Below, one piece after another: positions 1 to 11,178 of a DNA stretch of 64,000 nt; position 1 is the stretch's first letter, and each line of letters opens with the position of its first letter. The position numbers were made by a program, and so were the translations under genes. This DNA comes from Kalaharituber pfeilii (lineage: Eukaryota > Ascomycota > Pezizomycetes > Pezizales > Pezizaceae): positions 558,001 to 622,000 of the forward strand of contig WHUZ01000010.1 of assembly GCA_015179045.1 (NCBI GenBank). The letters are read 5' to 3'. The notes beneath the pieces are model-generated. The model was not told the DNA's origin and did not search any database. It worked only from the letters and a program-made list of their open reading frames with translations.

Positions 1-221
1 GCTTGCCGGCGGTCGTGGCTTGCCGGCAGTCGTGGCTTGCCGGCGGTCGTGGCTTGCCGGCGGTCGTGGCTTGCCGGCGGTCGTGGCTTGCCGGCGGTCG
101 TGGCTTGCCGGCGGTCGTGGCTTGCCGGCGGTCGTGGCTTGCCGGCGGTCGTGGCTTGCCGGCGGTCGTGGCTTGCCGGCGGTCGTGGCTTGCCGGCGGT
201 CGTGGCTTGCCGGCGGTCGTG
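1..221. repeat. 17-bp GC-rich minisatellite, 13 units
   Basis: Thirteen head-to-tail copies of a 17-bp unit (GCTTGCCGGCGGTCGTG); only the second unit shows a change (CAG for CGG). The array runs off the left edge of the window, so its full length is unknown. Because 17 is not a multiple of 3, all three forward frames stay open and give the same 17-residue periodic peptide; this is a by-product of the repeat and not evidence for a gene. Confidence 0.97.
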
Positions 222-280
222 GCTTAGTGTGCGGAGACTGTAGGGAGCGGGCCGTGACAATAGCAAGCAATGTCCTCAAC

Positions 281-848
281 CAATGAACTTTCCTCCTGAT
301 TATCCAAATCTAGAATTACGAAGTCAACCAAAAGGAATTCGAGAAGTACTCAAAGAATGTAGGCTCTAGAGACATGGTATGTATTTGGATTGTCCAGATA
401 AAAAGTGTCTACAAGAGGTTTGTGATTGCTGTGCACGTCGGTACCTAGGAATTTTTTGGAGCAAAATGGTCATTTACAAGAAGAAATAGAAGCTTATGGG
501 CATTTAGTTTTATTTTATCCTCGTTTTCACTGTGAACTTAATTTTATTGAGCAATATTGGGCAGCAGCTAGCCCTGCCTTGGCGAACAGCTGTATGCGGG
601 GTCACGTGATATTAAAAAAAAAAAAAAAAAGGGCAGCAGCTAAATGTTATGCTCGAGATAATTGTGAGTATAGTATTGATGCTTTATGATTAATAGTTCC
701 ACAAAGTCTTACTTCTATTCCTAATGTTACTATTAATCGCTTTTTTTATAGATATTTACGTACGATGGAAGCATATCGAGATGGCTGTGTATATGGTATA
801 CAGGAGTTTACACAACGTGTATATAAAAGTCACCGAAGAATCAAGTAA
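281..848 (+). pseudogene. Degenerate DDE-superfamily transposase, C-terminal part
   Basis: Pieces in several frames match the C-terminal half of a widespread fungal DDE endonuclease family: a cysteine-rich stretch ending CDCCARR near 425-445, then GHLVLFYPRFHCELNFIEQYW at about 500-558 (the family signature with the last acidic residue), then YARDNCEYSIDAL and a tail rich in Arg and Tyr ending in TAA at 846-848. There is a stop near 370, a frame change near 445, and a 60-bp retro-insert with a 12-bp target duplication (571-642) that splits the FIEQYW/AAK region. No terminal inverted repeats were found, so the element limits are unknown. Assignment rests on motif recognition; the gene is clearly dead. 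Confidence 0.75.
571..630 (+). mobile_element. 60-bp LINE family-A micro-insert with 12-bp TSD
   Basis: The insert begins GCCCTGCCTTGGCGAACAGC, continues with GCGGGGTCACGTGATATT and ends in a run of A. It is flanked by perfect copies of GGGCAGCAGCTA at 559-570 and 631-642, the mark of target-primed reverse transcription. The same terminal sequence ends a longer LINE fragment at 39190-39553. Removing the insert and one target copy rejoins the surrounding transposase frame. Confidence 0.92.
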
Positions 849-1199
849 AATATTTCTGTATTTAGTAACTTTTTACTTACGCTAGTACTAATTCTATAAT
901 CTTGGCAATCTTGGCATATTACATTTCAGGGCTTCTCATACAAAGTATAAAATTTTCAAAACCCTATAACTCAACGACGCGTTCATATTTTTTAAATCGA
1001 ACATCATCAAGTTGTAGAGCAGACAAAATAGTACATATCTATGGGGTTTACACTTCAATCAGATCTGGTTGGGTGACAAGGTAGAGTCTCAACCTTAGAC
1101 CCATAATTTCGGCTGACACGGGTCCCTTATTGATGCACATCACCATAGCCCGGAGACAGGCTAAACGGACATATCTATCTACATGACGTCACCTCCCCC
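849..1199. other. No gene seen
   Basis: AT-rich sequence after the dead transposase, changing near 1085 to mixed composition. Short open frames have no recognisable motif. A stretch near 1143-1160 (CATAGCCCGGAGACAGGCT) faintly resembles the LINE family-B hairpin but lacks the outer arms and poly(A). Confidence 0.5.
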
Positions 1200-2410
1200 T
1201 CTCCGCCCCCCCCGCCCTCCACTGCTACAACTTGACTCCAGAAAAGAACCTCTCCAGCTCATCCCATTCTCCGCCGTCCGCTTCCGCTTCCAGTTCTTTT
1301 CCATGTCTCCCTATTCTTTCAACTCCTCCGGACGAAATTCCTGCTGTCTGCACTAGAAAGCTAGGTGCTCCCTAGTCTGAGCTCCCCCGCGGGCTAAAAG
1401 AAAAGAAAATTCTTGACTACATTATTACCTCCCCCCCCCCAGTCTCGTACGCTGACTAAACCCCGGGAAATTACCCAGGTCGGGAAATCACGCGCTTCTA
1501 AAATCTGATCCCGGAAAAGAACCTTTCTAACTCATCCCACTCCTCCCCATTCTCCGCTGTTCTTTTCCAGTTATATCCTTCCATTCTCCAAAGCCTTCTG
1601 GACGATTCTTTTGGTGACTGCACCGGAAAGCGAGGTGCTCACCTGTTTGCACCTCCCCGCACCTGCACTTATCCGATTCAACCACCCCCAGCTTCTTCAA
1701 CCACACTGCACACCTCCCTCTCTCCAGGCGCAAAGCAGTGAAATTGGATACTGCTATCCTATTCTATTTTATAACCTTTCCCTTCCTGTATCCCTCCACT
1801 TCTCTCCTCTCCTTCTTCCATGCCTTAATTCTCTGGCACATCCTGCTTTTGGTAGCCACCTCTCTCCCCCTGTTTGCCATCTCCCTCTTTGCCTGCTCAT
1901 CTGCCTTCTCATTCCCTATGATCCCGATATAGGTCTTGACCTACATCAGTTTCACATCCCTCCGTTTCCTCTTTCTCCTCGCTACTGCATTCACTACCTT
2001 TCTTACATCCTCCGTCTTTCCCTTTTCCTCTCTGCCCGCCTTCTAAATCGCCATGACGGCAGCTTTCGAATTCAGACAGATTAGGACTGGTACTTTCTCC
2101 AGTATACTCTTCAGTGCTCTTCTTATCCTCCTCACCTTCCTGTCAAAAACCGTCGCTGTTCTTCCCATCACTTCCGCTACCACTGCCAATCTCCCCTACA
2201 CCCCTACCCCTATCTTATTATCCTCGATCTTACTGCTGTCTGAAAAGAAAACAGATCTCTCTTTCCCAGCCTCTTCAATCAAGATCTCCCATTCCTCTCA
2301 GCTCCTCTTCTTCCTCCCCAGCCTCTCCGCAGTCTCCACCTCTACCATCTCATATCCTTCTCCCTACATCTATTGTATCGTTTCTACAGTTCATGTTGAA
2401 TTTATCACTG
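1200..2410 (-). pseudogene. LINE family A remnant: RNase H and C-terminal zinc-knuckle region
   Basis: Read on the minus strand, 2350-2050 encodes a degenerate RNase H region collinear with the better copy at 47332-47712 (FSDGS motif, then a Glu-rich helix). The 1733-1527 part reads RLERGRCAVWLKKLG followed by CRCGEVQTGEHLAFRC, the Cys/His cluster that ends ORF2 in RNase H-bearing fungal LINEs. A second, older copy of this C-terminal end lies at about 1340-1220, so two elements or a duplicated end are present. Frames are interrupted repeatedly. The long plus-strand open frames here (1611-2530) are antisense shadows. Confidence 0.75.
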
Positions 2411-2767
2411 CTCATATCTGAACGTAAATATTGTGGCTTGAAGGCGAACATACATTATGTCATTGTTTCACTATTGGTAGCTTTATTCTACATTTGGCCT
2501 CTTATTGCCTATCATTATTCATGTATATAGTCAGAGCTTCTTGCGACTCTTCATACTATATATGAAATCTGCTACATAATTCTAGAAATTTACTTCACAC
2601 TTTTGAAAGAGTAGTTCTCTTGGAGGAAATTTTTCGGAGGTCAATAGTGTTTTCTATGACAATAGTTGATCAATAGATTCTATCGCATATTTGCATCATT
2701 TTTTACCGTCGGCGAACAAAACCCAGTGGCAGGACCGGAAACAGGCACTGAGTGACGTAGGCATAAG

Positions 2768-3572
2768 TTGGTTGGACGTACTCCAATCACTATGGCGATT
2801 TCAAGCAGACGCCGACCCCCCCCCCCCGAAGCCGGATCGACCCTAGTCATCTGGTTCGACGACGAAGACGCTACGGGGCACGGGGGGATGCCAGGAGAAC
2901 CCCTCCCAGGGACAAACACCACCGCCACAACCCCACCCGACAAAACAGAACCTGAAGCCCTGGGCTTCAGCCCCATCTACAACGTACTCTCGGAGGAGCC
3001 GTCCCGGGAGAGCACGACGGCGACACCGGCGGAACCCAAGCAAAAAGCCGACCCCACCACTCAAAGCAGGAAGCGCAAAGGAAAGACACCGTCCCCCGAG
3101 GAAGCGTACGCCCTCAAGCGCCAGCTGAGCGACGAGGAGGCAAACGAAGATTGCCTCAACACCCCCGGTCGACACACCGGCAGGCAGCACGCCCACCACC
3201 ACCAAAAACCCCCCGACCGCCACACCCAAAACGTCGAACCCCCGAGGCACACCCCAAGTAACCCCAGCAAGACCTAGAAGGTCTCCGACAAGCTCCGATG
3301 CCCCCACCAAAAACTCTGGCATCGCCGTACATGGTATAGCTCTGAGGAAGGATTTGGGCAACGTACGACGATGGCTGGCAGCAGACAGCAAAGAACTGAA
3401 GAAGATTTTCGGGATCTGTTGGCTGAGAAAGAAAGAAACGCTAATCGGAGAGGGCAAGAAGACCAGCTCCGTGGTGGTGTACTTGGAGGATCAGACGGAT
3501 ATTGACAGAGTGCGACTCGGAGGAAGATGGCTCAAGGCGAGCCAGTACGAAGCTGAGAGAGGACGGAGATAA
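2768..3572 (+). pseudogene. LINE ORF1 (Gag-like), frame-shifted
   Basis: The first frame (2768-3277) is Pro/Thr-rich and contains QSRKRKGK followed by EEAYALKRQLSDEEA. The second (3354-3572) contains LGNVRRWLAADSKELKK, then KKTSSVVVYLE and RLGGRWLKA, ending ERGRR. Between them the coding frame changes near 3240-3280 (GIAVHGIALRKDLGNVRRW lies in the second frame upstream of its first ATG). The same order of blocks recurs on the minus strand at 11752-12211, 13803-14603 and 14760-15838. This matches ORF1 of Tad1-like LINEs, an RNA-binding nucleocapsid protein; the usual CCHC knuckles are absent because the frame stops right after the GRR/GRK motif. Confidence 0.7.
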
Positions 3573-3685
3573 CAGAGACTACTGGCCGTTTCCCCCGCAA
3601 CACATTGAGAACCGCGGGCCTCATGTACTTAAATTTAGTTACCTTTTTCTTTCATTCTTTGAATAAACCCCCGCCATAGCCCATA

Positions 3686-4554
3686 CTGTCTTTCACCACA
3701 ACCCGGCGTGCACCACGTCCCGACGCACGTTTTACACCAAAACTGAGCATGCGCGACAACATATATCTCAACCACCAGAATAAAATTTTGTATGCGCTCT
3801 TCAGGAGAAATAAATAAAGGGTTATTCTTCACCTTTATCCCTCTATTTGCACTTCAAAGACATTGGTGGTTGCTTAATGGCACCATGAGTTTTTCAGTGA
3901 TGTCTTGGCATGCATTTATATGGAATTCCCATACAAAGTGAACTGGAGGGTAGAATGCACAACTTCTCTTCAACGCTCACCATAATGGCTATAGAATTGT
4001 GGCTAGAGAGTCTCCCCAATAGGCTTCTTGTCAATTAGTGCTTCAATTGGCTTAATTCTGTTTAATGCCTAATTTATACATCAAATTGCCATTTCAGGTA
4101 GTTTTCCTATACAATTATTGCATACAGTTTCTATGAGAAAATGAATTTTGTGAATAACTCAAACCACTTCTTGCGAAGTTTTCTTGGTGTGCTTCTCACA
4201 TCTTTGAATAAGCTTAAATATTGATATTCAAGTGTCCTACTGCGTTTATCAAATTTTCTTCAGGTGTGGTAAGTGGAATTTAATACTAGTGATATTACAG
4301 TGAAAACTATATGCCAAGCCTATGCCAATTTATGGTAAGAATTTCATGAATCATAAATCCCTTCAAAGCAACATATCTGAAGAAGCTAAGGTGTGGAATA
4401 TGAAGAATAGTCCTTAATATAACTGCTCTACAAGTTGCATACAAAATTCTATTCTGGTGGTTGAGATATATGTTGTCGCGCGCGGTCAGTTTTGGTGTAA
4501 AACGTGCGTCGGGACGTCGGGACGTGGTGCACGTCGGGTTGTGGTGAATTACCG
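3686..4554. mobile_element. 869-bp MITE with long terminal inverted repeats, TA target
   Basis: Left end CTGTCTTTCACCACAACCCG (3686 onward) is the inverted counterpart of the right end, whose complement starts CGGTAATTCACCACAACCCG. The similarity continues inward for about 108 bp on the left (to about 3793) and 118 bp on the right (from about 4437); the right arm has an extra CGTCGGGA unit. TA flanks both ends (3684-3685 and 4555-4556), as for Tc1/mariner-type elements. The interior is AT-rich with no open transposase. It sits inside the loop of the host LINE hairpin. Confidence 0.9.
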
Positions 4555-4604
4555 TAGGGCGGCACGCGAGTACTGATATAAAAAAAAAAAAAAAAAAAAA
4601 AAAT

Positions 4605-5205
4605 TACCTAGTGTTATGCATTCTCTAGTAAGCTTTTTATTTTTAGATGCCACTTTTAAGCCTCAAAAAAGACATTTTGTATGGGAAAATGGTACTCTTG
4701 GCATTCTTCCAAGTTTATTTTTTTCCACAGAAAGCTGGAGGACCTCAACGGCTCTTCTGCTATCAAAACCGTAAAGATTGCAGTCATGTCTACCATAGAA
4801 AAAAAAAACCCATTGTCACTAATTGTAGTAGGACAAAATTATAGTCTATCAAAATCATATGGTTTTTAAGTGCAGGATCGATGGATGTCAATAAGAGACT
4901 CTAGCTATTAAAAACCAAAATGCTTCCACTGCTCTATTGCTGTATTGTAATATATTCTGCATCATCTATACTATTACCAGTTCAAGTTGTAGGCCAATTG
5001 GGTTTCTCGTTGCTGAGATATGTCAATTTTTGTTCATGTCAACTCTGTCGCCACGGGGTGCTCAGATCCCTTTCACCAAGACTTTACGGAGTACGTAGTC
5101 CACTGACTGTCTATGCGAGGCAAGGGGACCGTATCAGAGAATGCCCACGTCAGGCCGCCAAGGAGGATGTAGCCATTGGAGGCTTGGCACGAGTGATGAA
5201 GTAGT
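4605..5205. other. No gene assigned
   Basis: Broken frames only. Local patches look formerly coding (for example a Cys/His-containing peptide near 4740-4800), but no family could be named. The segment ends where the large duplication starts. Confidence 0.4.
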
Positions 5206-5365
5206 TAGGTAGGTGTTGGTCTGTAGGGGCTACAGTAATAAGTGTTTGGCGAACTTTTCCTCGCCCTTTTACGCGTTGGGCCTGCGGACCGAATGGGCGA
5301 CCCACCAATGCCGATTGCCTGGCTCCGGCTCATGCATGTGGCTTCATGTGGCTTCATGTGCACTA

Positions 5366-6104
5366 CAGGCAGACCTGGCTCTAACGAACCCCGCTATAGC
5401 GAAAACCTTGCTCTTACGAATGCACTGCCGTCGGCGATTTCCGTCTCCACCTATTCTGCCAAATAACGAAACGAAGAAAAATTTGGGGGAAGTTATTTCT
5501 GTCTACATACAAATTGTTCTTGCTATAACGAAAAGTGGCAAATGAAATTTATAGAAACCCCCTGGCAATCCACTAAGCTACTCATATCCTTGCCTGCAAC
5601 GAATAGCAAAGCCTAAATGTTTATAAGAATTTTATACTATTAAGACAATGATATTCTTTCACTTACAAAATGCGTATGAAACTCATTCAAGATCTCTTTT
5701 AGATATTTCAGCTCTAATCTTTGTTGCATTTCTGATGTCTCAAATCTACTTGCTGCTTGCTGCTTGTTAGTAGTTGTTGACATCTTGACTGTTCTATTTA
5801 CTGAGTGCTAGTCGGGACCGAAAGGCAGTCCGTTACAGATTTTTATTAGTTGAAAATTCACTTATGCTTTATTTTATAGTCTCGAATATTTCTTGATTTG
5901 GTTATTTCCTAAGTCTAGTCACGAGACTAGTTATGTCCTATGCTAGTAAGTCAATACGAAATGTGCTGCAATAGCTGTTGAGGAGTCCGAACTCAGCTTC
6001 CAAGGTTGCATGACTAATTTGTCACAATTTTCTATAACGAAAACCTTGCCATAACGAACAGAAAGGGCCAAATTTTACGTGTTCGTTATAGCAAGGTCTG
6101 ACTG
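5366..6104. mobile_element. Pogo-like non-autonomous DNA transposon, TA target
   Basis: The left end CAGGCAGACCTGGCTCTAACGAA and the inverted right end CAGTCAGACCTTGCTATAACGAA form terminal repeats flanked by TA (5364-5365, 6105-6106). CAGTC-type termini with TA duplication are typical of pogo/Fot1-like elements. Variants of the TATAACGAAAA motif recur inside near both ends. No transposase frame is present. The paralogous copy is 18926-19667. Confidence 0.8.
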
Positions 6105-6106
6105 TA

Positions 6107-7418
6107 ATGCCGTGTCGGGCCGTCGGATATGAGCTCTCGGATAACAGCCATGGATTATATGTGCGGAATTGGCCTAGCAGCGGAGATAGATTAACGTATG
6201 CCACCGAGGACATTGTGCACCCCCAGATGACTACAAAATGGCATCCTAAAATTCAGATACTCATTCAATTTACTTTAAATTAAGTAAAAGGCATCTAGAT
6301 ACAAGTAGAACTTTATTCTGTACCTTAGTTTAGCATATCAAAATTTTTAGGATCGGTATACATTGTTTGTAGTGATATACCTTTCGCTGATTATGTCAGG
6401 TTACGAGACTATTCAGGAAGGTCGGACACTTGAAGATCTAACTTTTGCAGAATCATTTTCTTCATTCAAGGGATAATGCGGGAGACGCTCTACAGTAGTG
6501 GGTATAGATGATGTCTCGGAAGTGGGCAAAAGCTCGTATCTCATGGTGTCTGAATGAATCCGGTACCTAAATGGCATCTGACAAAGTGGTCATGAGGACG
6601 GTTAACGCTTGATCTTGGCATATGCTAACGGTTCTGTTCAATTCCATATTCACCAAGCGTTACAACTATCAACTGACGTCGCATGGATGCACACATTTGA
6701 ATAATTTCAGCAATGCGACGAATTACTGAATACGGTGGCTGTCGGCTATATACCGGTATATTTAAGACTATACCTTTTTTTTTGTGTTGTAATTCATTAA
6801 CTCGAGTGTAGCGCTGTTAGGCTAAGTCGAGACATGGCTGATGTGCATCAGCTGCTGTTGTATGGCGTTCACACAACCACATAATCTCGACAGCAGCTTG
6901 GCAGAGACGAATATGTATGAATCAGGTAAACAAACATAGTTTATTCTTTCGCGAACGGTAAATAGCAGGTAAGGACAGCTTGAGCTTGTTCAACTTGGAG
7001 CAATAATAACCAACTATTTATCCTGTTCCAGACTTAACCCGGATTTACTGAAGTATCCTCGCTGGCTCGCGAATCTAGTCCTCTGGCCAGTTACGCGGTC
7101 CGGTCCAGTCATAGTATTGGAAACGGTTTTCAAATTTTTTGTTTTCAGTTGTAGATGAATTATGTGAAAACCCTTTTGAGCCGAGAAAGGCGGAAGGCTT
7201 CCTGTTTTCTTTCCCCTTCTGCATTCCTATAGCTCCGTGGCTGAGGGAGAGCGATCTAATTGGATTTCAGTGCGGGGCTGATGGGTTGGCAACTTGAGGC
7301 TCTTTGTAAGTAATGATCCCAACAACGACTGTGGTACCACTTCATATTATCAACATTGTTGTTGCAATATTCCACTCGTCGTGTCGCAGGTCTATTAAAT
7401 CAGTTTGGTATTACATTG
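6107..7418. other. 5' flank and probable leader intron of the NLR-like gene
   Basis: No coding unit recognised. Close to the gene there is a good intron: donor GTAAGT at 7306 and acceptor CGCAG ending at 7389 (84 nt), shared with copy 2. If it is spliced, an upstream ATG at 7281 (GGTTGGCAACTTGAG follows) joins in frame to the main coding region, which would add about 20 residues. The start at 7419 is preferred because MDAFTIS fits the usual beginning of HeLo-like domains. Confidence 0.5.
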
Positions 7419-10400
7419 ATGGATGCCTTCACAATCTCGACCGGAATTGCTGGCTTGCTCGCATTTGCTCTCGAGATCACAAAGATTCTAACGGAATACA
7501 CCAACCAAGTCCAATCTGCCCCGAAGGATGCTCAAACATTGCTAGTGGAGATCAATGCTTTGAGTTATGTTCTTCAACAGCTAACGGAATTTCTGAAAAA
7601 GGAAGACCGGAAGGGGATTTTTCAACCCACTTCAATTCTATGCAATGTTATTGGTATCTGCAAGGGCAAAATCGAACATTTATATTCAACCCTTGCCAAA
7701 TTTCGGTCCGGAGGTTTCAAAGACCGACTCAGGTGGCCTTTTCATAAGCAAGAATACCTTGAGGTTACCTCAACCTTACATAATTGTGCCCACATAATCG
7801 AATTTTCGCTTACCATTGCGAATTGGTAAGCTTTATAGTATAAACTATTCTAAATCTAACTAATATTTAATAGTGAATTACTTTCAAAAACTTCCGAAGA
7901 AGTAATGATGGCACTATCAGAGCAAAAAGAGAAGATCGACTCTCTGCTGCCATTATTGGATGCCTCCACCGCAGCAGCTGCTGAGATGAAGAAAATGAGC
8001 GCTAATATAGAAGAGGTTTTGGGACTTGTATCGAGAATTGATAAGTTAGCTATGGAGCTGCAGGAAATTAAGAGTGGGGTTCAGATTATACAGCAAAATG
8101 TGGATGGTATGGTGTTTGTAAATCTCTTTTGTTACTTGCTTGAATTTATGTGCATGTGCTAACTTCGCTTCTTCTTCCCCTCAGCGGAGAATATAGAGAA
8201 ACTTCTTGCCTGGTTGTCAGCACTTGAGCCACAAAAACGACATCAGGATGTCAAGAACAGCAGACTAGAGAGTACAGGAAACTGGATTCTCCAGAGTGAC
8301 GAATTTCAAAGATGGTTAAAAGGCCAACAAAACGGTGAAAGCAATCAGGTTCTGGGCTGCTATGGTGAGCCAGGAGTCGGAAAGACTATTATTACGTAAG
8401 TTTACAAAATATTTCTACATCAGCGACTTTAATACTAAAGGAATATATAAAGCTCAATTGTTATCGACTACATCTCTGCCAATCCAATAGGACAGCAAAT
8501 GAGTGATGTATATCTATACTGTGACTATCGAGACCAAAAAGAACAGAATTTGGTACACATTATTGGCAGTTTTGTCAAACAATTAGTCTTGCGGCTTTTG
8601 TCCTCCGGAACTCAATTACCTCCGTCAATTCACAATTACTTCAAATCCGCCAACGAGAGGAAAGAAAGTTTAGCTCTTGACAAAGCACTTTTGATGCTGA
8701 AACATCTTTGTGCAGAGCTGGATAAAATCTTCATTCTGCTTGATGCGCTTGATGAGTTACAGGACCAGACAAGATTGGATTTCCTCAAGGCAGTAAATGA
8801 GATTCTGCATTCACAGAGTTCTAGTTCGAAAAACCAATCCACAAACTCGAATGTGCATTTATTCTTTACCGCACGTCCACATATTCAGGACCAGGTTAAT
8901 CGTTGCCTGGGTAATGTTGGTACATTGAGAATAGTAGCTCAGGAGGAAGATATTCAAGCGTACCTCACCTACCGTATTGACAGAGATACCATCGACAACG
9001 GCGAAGATGCTATGAATAGTGAGCTCAAAAACGAAATACTGAAGTTGCTACCGACGAAAGCAGAGGGAATGTATGTTCAGTTCCAAAGCCTTACATACCT
9101 TGTATAAATATATCTAAACTTTGGTATCTAGGTTCTTGCTCTCGGTCTTGCACATCGACATGATTTTAGATGAGGTGACTGTGGCTATGAGAAGAAATGC
9201 TCTACACAGCTTACCTCCGGGTCTTCATACAGCATATGATGGAACCATACTGAGGATGCGGGACTCACAGAGTCAATCCCGATACAACCTAGGCATGAGA
9301 GCGCTCATGTGGACATACCTAGCTGAGCGACCATTGAAGGTCATAGAGCTCTGCCATGCACTCTCAGTAAATGATGGGGATAAGAGTCTGGATCGCAACA
9401 ACATTCCCTCTGCAAACATAATCCTGCGCTGTTGCTGTGGGCTAGTGACTATAGATGATGAAACGTCGACAGTTCGTCTGGTACACTACACCCTTCAGGA
9501 GTATTTCAAATCCAACTATGAGAAATACTTTCCAACTGGGCATAACCTGATTGCAAGGACCTGTATTACCTACGTGGATTTCTCCGACCTAACGACCTAC
9601 TATTGTACGGATGGTGAGGACAACTTAACCACCTACTATCGTTCAGCTAATAAGAATCGGATACTGTACGACAGCTACGCTTTGTTTAAGTACGCATCTT
9701 CTCAATGGGGCCATCATGCGCGAAAGCAGTGTGATGAAACGACTTGTAATCTTGCTGTTGCCATGCTTCAACGTAAATGCTGCCCAGCCCTTATGGACCT
9801 GGATTGCGACTTGCATAATTGGAGAAGGAAATGCAGATTATCAAGCTTGTCTGCTGTTGCTTCGTTCGGAATCGACAGCATCTTCCGCGCTCTACTGCAG
9901 ATTTCGAATCCGAATGAGAAGGGTAGCTGCGACGGCACGGCGTTGCTCTACGCTGCAGTACAGGGCCACGAAGCTATCGTCCGCTTGTTGCTTAAGCGAG
10001 CTGATGTTGACGTCAATATGAAGGCAAGCAACAGTGGAACCCCATTGTGGTGTGCAGCCTCAAAGGGCCATGAGGCGATAGTCCGCTTATTGCTTGAGCG
10101 AGCTGATGTGGACGTCAATATGAAGGCAAGCAACAGTGGAACCCCATTGTGGTGTGCAGCCTCAAAGGGCCATGAGGCGATAGTCCGCTTATTGCTTGAG
10201 CGAGCTGATGTGGACGTCAATATGAAGGGAAGCGATGGTGAAACCCCATTGTGGCGTCCAGCCCGTAACGGCCATGAGGCGATAGTCCGCTTATTGCTTG
10301 AGCGAGCTGATGTGGACGTCAATATGAAGGGAAGCAAGGGTGAAACCCCATTGTGGCTTGCAGCCCGTAACGGCCATGAGGCGATAGTCCGCTTAATGCT

Positions 10401-11178
10401 TGAGCGAGCTGATGTGGACGTCAATATGAAGGGAAGCGATGGTGGAACCCCATTGTGTTGTGCAGCCTCAAACGGCTATGAGGCGATAGTCCGCTTATTG
10501 CTTGAGCGAGCTGATGTGGACGTCAATATGAAGGGAAGCGATGGTAGAACCCCATTGTGTTGTGCAGCCTCAAATGGCTATGAGGCGATAGTCCGCTTAT
10601 TGCTTGAGCGAGCTGATGTGGAGGTCAATATGAAGGGAAGCGATGGTGGAACCCCACTGTGTTGTGCAGCCCGTAACGGCCATGAGGCGATAGTCCGCTT
10701 ATTGCTTGAGCGAGCTGATGTGGACGTCAATATGAAGGTAAGCAATGGTGGAACCCCATTGTGGTGTGCAGCCTGTAATGGCCATGAGGCGATAGTCCGC
10801 TTATTGCTTGAGCGAGCTGATGTGGACGTCAATATGGAGGGAGACTACCATCGAACCCCATTGTGGTGTGCAGCCTGTAACGGCCATGAGGCGATAGTCC
10901 GCTTATTGCTTGAGCGAGCTGATGTGGACGTCAATATGAACGGAGGCTACAATGGAACCCCATTGTTGCGTGCAACCTTAGAAGGCCATGAGGCGATAGT
11001 CCGCTTGTTGCTCGAACGACCAGACCTTGACATCAACTTCCCGGATGCATATGGCAGGACACCTCTCTCTGCAGCAATTGACAGACAATACCTCCCAATA
11101 ATTAGATTGCTCCGTGATCGAGGTGCACAGTTAACCCCCTCGCCGACCACCCTTCCCTTAGTCAGAAGCGAAAACTGA
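7419..11178 (+). CDS. NLR-like STAND protein: HeLo-like N-terminus, NACHT, 12 ankyrin repeats
   Basis: Five exons: 7419-7825, 7874-8106, 8185-8395, 8453-9070, 9132-11178; joined they give 3516 nt and 1171 aa with no stop. Residues 1-190 (DAFTISTGIAGLLAFALEI, then QTLLVEINAL) resemble the fungal HeLo-like/STAND N-terminal domain, known in relatives to trigger cell death. Walker A is GEPGVGKT (274-281) and Walker B is KIFILLDALDEL (about 375-386). A winged-helix-like region follows (VRLVHYTLQEYF), then 12 ankyrin repeats (about 757-1156). Intron 3 uses an unusual acceptor, ATATAAAG at 8452; only this choice restores the segment TSIVIDYIS after Walker A. Relative to copy 2 one base is missing near 11150, so the basic C-terminal tail (SQKRKLS...) is lost. 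Such proteins act in non-self recognition and programmed cell death; the ligand is unknown. The gene model is predicted from sequence. Confidence 0.88.
9933..11150 (+). repeat. Ankyrin-coding tandem repeats, 102-bp unit, 12 units
   Basis: Units of 34 codons with core HEAIVRLLLERADVDVNMK; units 1-11 are almost identical in DNA, and unit 12 (RQYLPIIRLLRDRGAQL) is the divergent cap. Two units (10021-10224) are virtually the same. Differences are concentrated in the codons after VNMK (ASNSG, GSDGE, GSKGE, VSNGG, GDYHR, GGYNG) and in the residues after TPL (WCAASK, WRPARN, CCAASN, LRATLE). Confidence 0.95.

Larger units (their letters stand above)
2700..4604 (+). mobile_element. ORF1-only LINE-like element with nested MITE
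   Basis: A short leader, an ORF1 (2768-3572), about 110 nt of 3' UTR, and a family-B 3' hairpin whose loop has been split by an 869-bp MITE (3686-4554). After the MITE the right half of the hairpin resumes (TAGGGCGGCACGCGAG at 4555-4570), followed by poly(A). No ORF2 (reverse transcriptase) lies between ORF1 and the tail, so the element would depend on a full LINE. The 5' limit is approximate; TTACC occurs at both ends but is too short to accept as a target duplication. Confidence 0.75.

Noticed and set aside
3..286. Three overlapping open frames in the 17-bp repeat
   Set aside because: They arise from a repeat unit lacking stops in all frames; no start context or domain.
1611..2530. Plus-strand Ser/Pro/Leu-rich frames
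   Set aside because: Antisense of a decayed LINE; the paralogous minus frame at 47133-47639 shows the same artefact.
9933..11150. Regular repeats considered as a CRISPR array
   Set aside because: The unit is 102 bp, coding, nearly identical throughout and in a eukaryotic gene; there is no spacer structure.
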